A DNA stretch of 64,000 bases from Pisaster brevispinus. Taxonomy: Eukaryota > Echinodermata > Asteroidea > Forcipulatida > Asteriidae. The DNA is taken from assembly GCA_023634235.1 (NCBI GenBank), contig JAMKCF010000007.1, forward strand, positions 19,102,592 through 19,166,591. The letters are read 5' to 3'. The notes under the pieces were generated by a model. It had not been told where the DNA came from and did not search any database. It saw only the letters and a program-made list of their open reading frames with translations. The position numbers and the translations under genes are program-made. This document shows positions 59,292-64,000 of this stretch, in pieces. The number at the start of each line of letters is the position of its first letter. Positions within the stretch are counted from its first letter, which is position 1.

Positions 59292-59502
59292 AGACCATGT
59301 CACACCAGGCAATTTACAGGCAACCAGTTCCAAGAAGGAAACTCATTCACATTTTCTCCTTATTTTCCTAGGGATAGTGAGTTACAGCTATAGAAGAATG
59401 CCTCTTGTGCTGCCAGAAGCGTTCCTTGTCATGCTTGTGCGTTCAGTGCAGTTGGTTGCCTCCGAGCTGCCTGAAAAAAATTTGCCCTGTGTGACATGGT
59501 CT
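59292..59502. mobile_element. MITE with AGACCATGTCACAC ends (copy 2)
   Basis: AGACCATGTCACACCAGGCA and the inverted right end GTGTGACATGGTCT pair, and inner ACAGGCAACCAGTTCCA matches the right arm of 27693-27905. Its centre is unrelated to that of copy 1. Confidence 0.78.
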
Positions 59503-60131
59503 TCCCACCACATACATGGACAGTGAAGCTTTGTTGATAAAAATTCCATTACTGATGGATCTGTTCAGATGAAAAACTTCCCGATTCACTTCACACCATA
59601 AGTAATAAATAATTGAAGCATGTAGATGTACTGCGGACCCTTGACCTACATCGTACAGTAGTTAGACGTTTTAATTAAAGAGGTGACCTCAGTGTATATG
59701 CACTTCCATACACACACGTAATATGGTGTGTACGTATGTAGGCTCTTGTACAGTTATGTACTTAATTGCCAACCTCACAGACGTTGATGTATAATGTGCA
59801 CATTGTACATGTGCACCTGTTATTACATGTAAACAATATGTTGTGCGTTAAAATTCCATGTACATGTAACTGATTTAAACAATGTAAAAAGTAAGATTAA
59901 CAAATATAACAGAACAAATCAAACAAAAACAATGCTGATGCACATTTTGATTCATAAAAACTTAGTTTTAAGTAATTTGTTTTAGAAGATTTGTTTTACA
60001 TTCATGTGAAACAATCTTATTTATTCCCACTCAAAGTTGGTTTGTTTCGTGTGGGCACGCAAGCATTATAGCAGGGCAGTGAATTGATTGTACATGTAGT
60101 TTAAGCAATAATAAATTGATGGTCTCCCCAG

Positions 60132-60262
60132 AAACGAACATGAAGTCAATATCTGACTACGACACATGCAGAATGACTTATTTGGATGTTGCACACACAT
60201 CCGACATGTCCGACATCACACGCAGCGACTGTGCCACTCTCACCAATTTGGGGAGTCAACAG
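60132..60262 (+). CDS. Possible penultimate coding exon of an unknown gene
   Basis: Acceptor GTCTCCCCAG and consensus donor CAACAG then GTAAGC enclose a fully open frame: TNMKSISDYDTCRMTYLDV, then AHTSDMSDITRSDCATLTNL. It begins in phase 1 and ends in phase 0. Rich in Ser, Thr and Asp, like a cytoplasmic tail or linker. It cannot join tomosyn exon 2 directly because the phases disagree. Family not recognised. Confidence 0.4.
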
Positions 60263-60516
60263 GTAAGCATGTGTCGCCTAAAATTCTCACTATGCTGTAA
60301 ATCACAGTGACATTGACTGCCAAAATGGCCCAACCATTGTGATGATGACGTCAGGCCAATTGGGTCAGTACAGCGTAATAGACATGATAGAAGTCTTGAG
60401 GCTTTGCATGGTGAGATTGGATGATTTAGTTCTTGCCGGTACCGTGTGGAAATCTCTGTTGGTTCTGAGGAGAATTGTTAGTCTATTTACTCTTTGTTCT
60501 CAATGTTTTGCTGTAG

Positions 60517-60582
60517 TGGACTACAGGAGATGACTACGGTAATCAGAGTGGTAATGGTAAAGGATCCTATGGTCAAAGATAA
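60517..60582 (+). CDS. Possible last coding exon of the same gene
   Basis: A long pyrimidine-rich acceptor ends TTTTGCTGTAG at 60516. The phase-0 frame reads WTTGDDYGNQSGNGKGSYGQ, then Arg and TAA. It fits the phase-0 donor at 60263. The last part resembles the start of the neighbouring minisatellite, so the reading frame could instead be an early, decayed repeat unit. Confidence 0.35.
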   Translation, partial: WTTGDDYGNQSGNGKGSYGQR

Positions 60583-62180
60583 ATCGAAATGGATTTTGGT
60601 AAATCAAAATGGATGTGCGTCACCGTGTACATGTGTGGTAATGTAAATCAAAATGGATGTGCGTCACCGTGTACATGTGTGGTAATGTAAATCAAAATAG
60701 ATTACGGTATTTAAATGATAATGGATTATGGTAAATCAAAATGGATTTGGTAAATCATAATGGATGTGCGTCACCGTGTACATGTGTGGTAATGTAAATC
60801 AAAATAGATTACGGTATTTAAATGAAAATGGATTATGGTAAATCAAAATGGATTTGGTAAATCATAATGGATGTGCGTCACCGTGTACATGTGTGGTAAT
60901 GTAAATCAAAATAGATTACGGTATTTAAATGAAAATGGATTATGGTAAATCAAAATGGATTTGGTAAATCATAATGGATGTGCGTCACCGTGTACATGTG
61001 TGGTAATGTAAATCAAAATAGATTACGGTATTTAAATGAAAATGGATTATGGTAAATCAAAATGGATTTGGTAAATCATAATGGATGTGCGTCACCGTGT
61101 ACATGTGTGGTAATGTAAATCAAAATAGATTACGGTATTTAAATGAAAATGGATTATGGTAAATCAAAATGGATTTGGTAAATCATAATGGATGTGCGTC
61201 ACCGTGTACATGTGTGGTAATGTAAATCAAAATAGATTACGGTATTTAAATGAAAATGGATTATGGTAAATCAAAATGGATTTGGTAAATCATAATGGAT
61301 GTGCGTCACCGTGTACATGTGTGGTAATGTAAATCAAAATAGATTACGGTATTTAAATGAAAATGGATTATGGTAAATCAAAATGGATTTGGTAAATCAT
61401 AATGGAATACATACATGTGTGTACATGGTGAATTAAAATGGATTTGGTAAACATGGTAAATCAAAATGGAATACATGTATGGTGAATCAAAATGGATTAT
61501 GGTGTACATCATGTAAATCAAAATGAATGTAAATCAAAATGAATGGTGATAAATCAAATTTATGGTGAATCCAAATGGATTATGGTAAATCAAAATAGAT
61601 TATTTTAAATCAAAATGGATTATGGTAAATCAAAAGGGATTTGTTAAATTAAAATGGAATACATACATGTGTGTACATGGTGAATTAAAATGGATTTGGT
61701 AAACATGGTAAATCAAAATGGAATACATGTATGGTGAATCAAAATGGATTATGGTGTACATCATGTAAATCAAAATGAATGTAAATCAAAATGAATGGTG
61801 ATAAATCAAATTTATGGTGAATCCAAATGGATTATGGTAAATCAAAATAGATTATTTTAAATCAAAATGGATTATGGTAAATCAAAAGGGATTTGTTAAA
61901 TTAAAATGGATGTGGTCAATCAAAGGTAAATACAAGTAGGTATGGTAAATAAGTGGATGGTAAATCAAAAAGTGATCTACTAAATCAAATCAAAATGGAT
62001 CGGTTAATCAGAATAGATATGGTAAATCAAATATTAATAAATCAAAATGGATTGTAAATCAAAATAGATTCAATGGTACATCAAAGTGAATATGGTATAC
62101 ATAAAAATGGATGGTAAACAAGAAGGGATATGGTAAATCAAAAGAATGGTAAATCAAAAGGAATATGGTAAATCAAAATA
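60583..62180. repeat. Minisatellite of GGTAAATCAAAATGGAT units with 107-bp and 252-bp higher-order repeats
   Basis: The basic unit is about 17-20 bp. From 60657 to about 61400 it is organised in a 107-bp super-unit marked by GATGTGCGTCACCGTGTACA at 60657, 60763, 60870, 60977, 61084, 61191 and 61298. A second super-unit of 252 bp (61404-61655 and 61656-61907), marked by GGAATACATACATGTGTG, is present twice. Units to the right are irregular. Confidence 0.96.
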
Positions 62181-62454
62181 TCCTGGGACATTTGATGCCA
62201 GCCAGTTCAGATTGTTGTTGCTTTGTTTTTTAATAACCAGCCACGTATCTTTCCTTTAAATTGCTATGATGTTAAGTGTGTAATGATGCTTCATGTTCTG
62301 TCAACACCGTGCGTAATGTGGTGTGATGGGCAAAGATTGAGAGTGGCGTCACATAGAGTATTGCCTGCAGCTAGCTTATAGTGCACAAACCATCTGTCAC
62401 TCATGAAATATCAGGGCCTGCATTATTATAACCACAAGCATGACGAGCCGTGCC

Positions 62455-62488
62455 CCTCCCCCTCCCCCTCCCCCTCCCCTACCCCACC
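62455..62488. repeat. C-rich run (CCCCTC)n
   Basis: CCCCTCC repeats about five times, a short polypyrimidine tract. Confidence 0.9.
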
Positions 62489-62489
62489 C

Positions 62490-63361
62490 TGCTACTACTC
62501 TCATGTATGTCGAAAACTTGTTTGTTCACGATACAGAAAACAACACATATTTAGGGCAATGTCATGTGCGTACCCAATCACAAATCTAAATTAATTTTCT
62601 TAACATTCCTATTCTATGACTATTCGATGTCATCCATTGTTTTTTAATTTAGAATTGCTACAAATGGTTTTTACAGTTAAACAGAAGTCACAACTTTTTT
62701 TTAAATTGTGTACATGTAGGGGGGAAAACAAATGGTACATGTAGATGCACAACCCTTCATCAGGTGTTCAAGAAGTCACAAAGATGTGCAAAGTAGTGCT
62801 ACTATGTACAACTTGTACAACCCATGTAGTTGACTGGTTTCAACTGGTTGGTCAAATAAAGCAGACAGCAAATGCTCCCATGAAATGCTGCAGGATTTTT
62901 TGTTCTCTTTTGAGAAATTAAGGAATACGTTACATGTACGTGATTGCCCGTACGCCATGGTGTATGCTGGAGTCTCGGACTCTAGCCTCCCATTTATACT
63001 GAATACAGTGAAAAATAATTGTAGCAGCCTGTCGATCTTTCATAATCCTTGTTTGTACAAGAAACCAATGAAGGTCTGGACTCAGGGATTACACAATAAT
63101 CCCCAGAGAGAGGGCGATTTGGAGCGTGAATTCCAGTACACATGTACTCTTTTTCATTCTTTGTGCATGGGGAACTAAGCTTAGCATGATACATGTACAG
63201 GTAGGTGCATGCCCCCTCACCTCACGGACAGTGGCTTGTAGGGTCCTGTTATTGTTCTATTATTCCCTTTTCTGAAGAATTCCCTTGTGGGGTCCATTGT
63301 TCTGTTTTAGACCCCACAAGGACCCATGCCTGTGCACGCAACACAAAAAGAAACATGCTTA
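62490..63361. other. No feature recognised
   Basis: Several TACATGTA words but no supported exon or element. Confidence 0.4.
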
Positions 63362-63494
63362 CCAGAATAAGGTTACCAGCCAAACTAGCATACCACAAGT
63401 ACAACTTATGACTGGTATCCTGCTCATTTCTGCTTAGCAGAAAATTTTTAAGCAATATTTTCTGCTTAAGCAGCTCTATGAAACTGGGCCCTGA
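63362..63494. mobile_element. Truncated MITE of the GGGCCC family
   Basis: Retains the right end GCAGCTCTATGAAACTGGGC plus CCTG and inner TGCTTAGCAGAAAA, GGTTACCAGCCAAACTA words shared in reverse with 56979-57177, but lacks the left terminus. Confidence 0.72.
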
Positions 63495-64000
63495 TGATAC
63501 ATGTACATGCAGATAGTGTCCTGGGTTCTTTCTTGTTTATCATGTTTATTACACAACACATGGGATGGCTAAATGTCACATTAAGATCACTAACCCATAG
63601 ATGCACAATTAAGTGTCATACAAATTTATTCTGCAATGCATCTTGGGAAATGGTACAGTACATGTACATGTAGGTCAAGTTACCAAGATGGACGCTGTGC
63701 TGTAGTTTACTACATTATGCCATGTTTGTGTGTCGATTTGCTACAAAAATCAGCGCGCCATGATGGTTGCTGCTGTTGTTTGGACTCATATTCCACCCAG
63801 AATCCTTTGCGGTTCAATCATTTGTGGTCATGCACATTTGGATGCTATTTTGGTTTAAGTGTCTTGCTCAGGGATTAACATGATAAAGCTGCTCCTACTA
63901 GAATCCAAACACACTTTTACATGTACAACACTAGTCCGTTGAGTCTGGTGTCCAGCCAGCCAGGACTTTCATGTACTTGACCTGATCAGTGATCTGTGAA
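63495..64000. other. Intron-like DNA with decayed SINE words
   Basis: CCTGGGTTCTTTCTT, TTATTACACAACACATGGGA and TTTAAGTGTCTTGCTCAGGGA resemble the body of the SINE at 22771-23204 but are scattered. No gene seen to the window edge. Confidence 0.35.

Overview
The window is non-coding-rich animal nuclear DNA with split genes, GT-AG introns and many different transposable elements. The animal is most likely a marine deuterostome, probably an echinoderm. The grounds are an NLR-type innate immune receptor with long ribonuclease-inhibitor-like leucine-rich repeats, SINEs with tRNA-like heads of a kind common in deuterostomes, many AGGCCT-containing stretches, and a tomosyn (STXBP5) ortholog. The species cannot be fixed from sequence alone.

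Left part (1-19,000): two genes end tail to tail. Two plus-strand exons with matching splice phases (529-689, 2680-2788) give the C-terminus of a gene I cannot name. Only 27 bp further lies the stop codon of a minus-strand NLR whose NACHT and LRR regions sit in one large exon (2816-5565). Three upstream minus-strand exons (19010-18857, 18451-18329, 16852-16757) all have phase-1 junctions that match the phase-1 start of the NACHT exon. They probably encode the N-terminus of this NLR or of a paralog. The middle one carries a short motif resembling RHIM-type amyloid motifs. The NLR region has been duplicated: a broken second copy lies at 8867-10720 and a third intronic fragment at 15045-15240. 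Penelope-like and CR1/L2-like retroelement remains sit between them.

Middle part (11,000-30,400): repeat mosaics (A-B-A'-C-B'), a degenerate minisatellite built around CTCGAG boxes, a 296-bp higher-order satellite with internal palindromes (20,340-21,862), a solo LTR with a SINE nested inside it (22,563-23,853), and several MITEs, one with a clean 9-bp target-site duplication.

Right part (30,400-64,000): the first two coding exons of tomosyn (30,757-30,879 and 31,088-31,185, plus strand), then a very long stretch that is probably its intron. From about 30,470 onward the DNA is peppered with the palindrome TACATGTA, which I could not find as an exact match to the left of that point. This stretch holds an inverted pair of 1.5-kb TA-flanked transposons, two pogo/Tigger-like elements, two hAT-like elements (one with a perfect 8-bp target duplication), fragments of LINEs and SINEs, and MITEs. 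Four structurally different terminal-inverted-repeat families share the same internal core sequence. Near the right end two exon-like segments (60,132-60,262 and 60,517-60,582) read into a stop codon, followed at once by a 1.6-kb minisatellite with 107-bp and 252-bp higher-order units.

Most short open frames here are chance frames, repeat-derived frames or antisense shadows. Gene calls rest on protein-motif recognition and on splice-site and phase agreement read by eye. No database search was possible.
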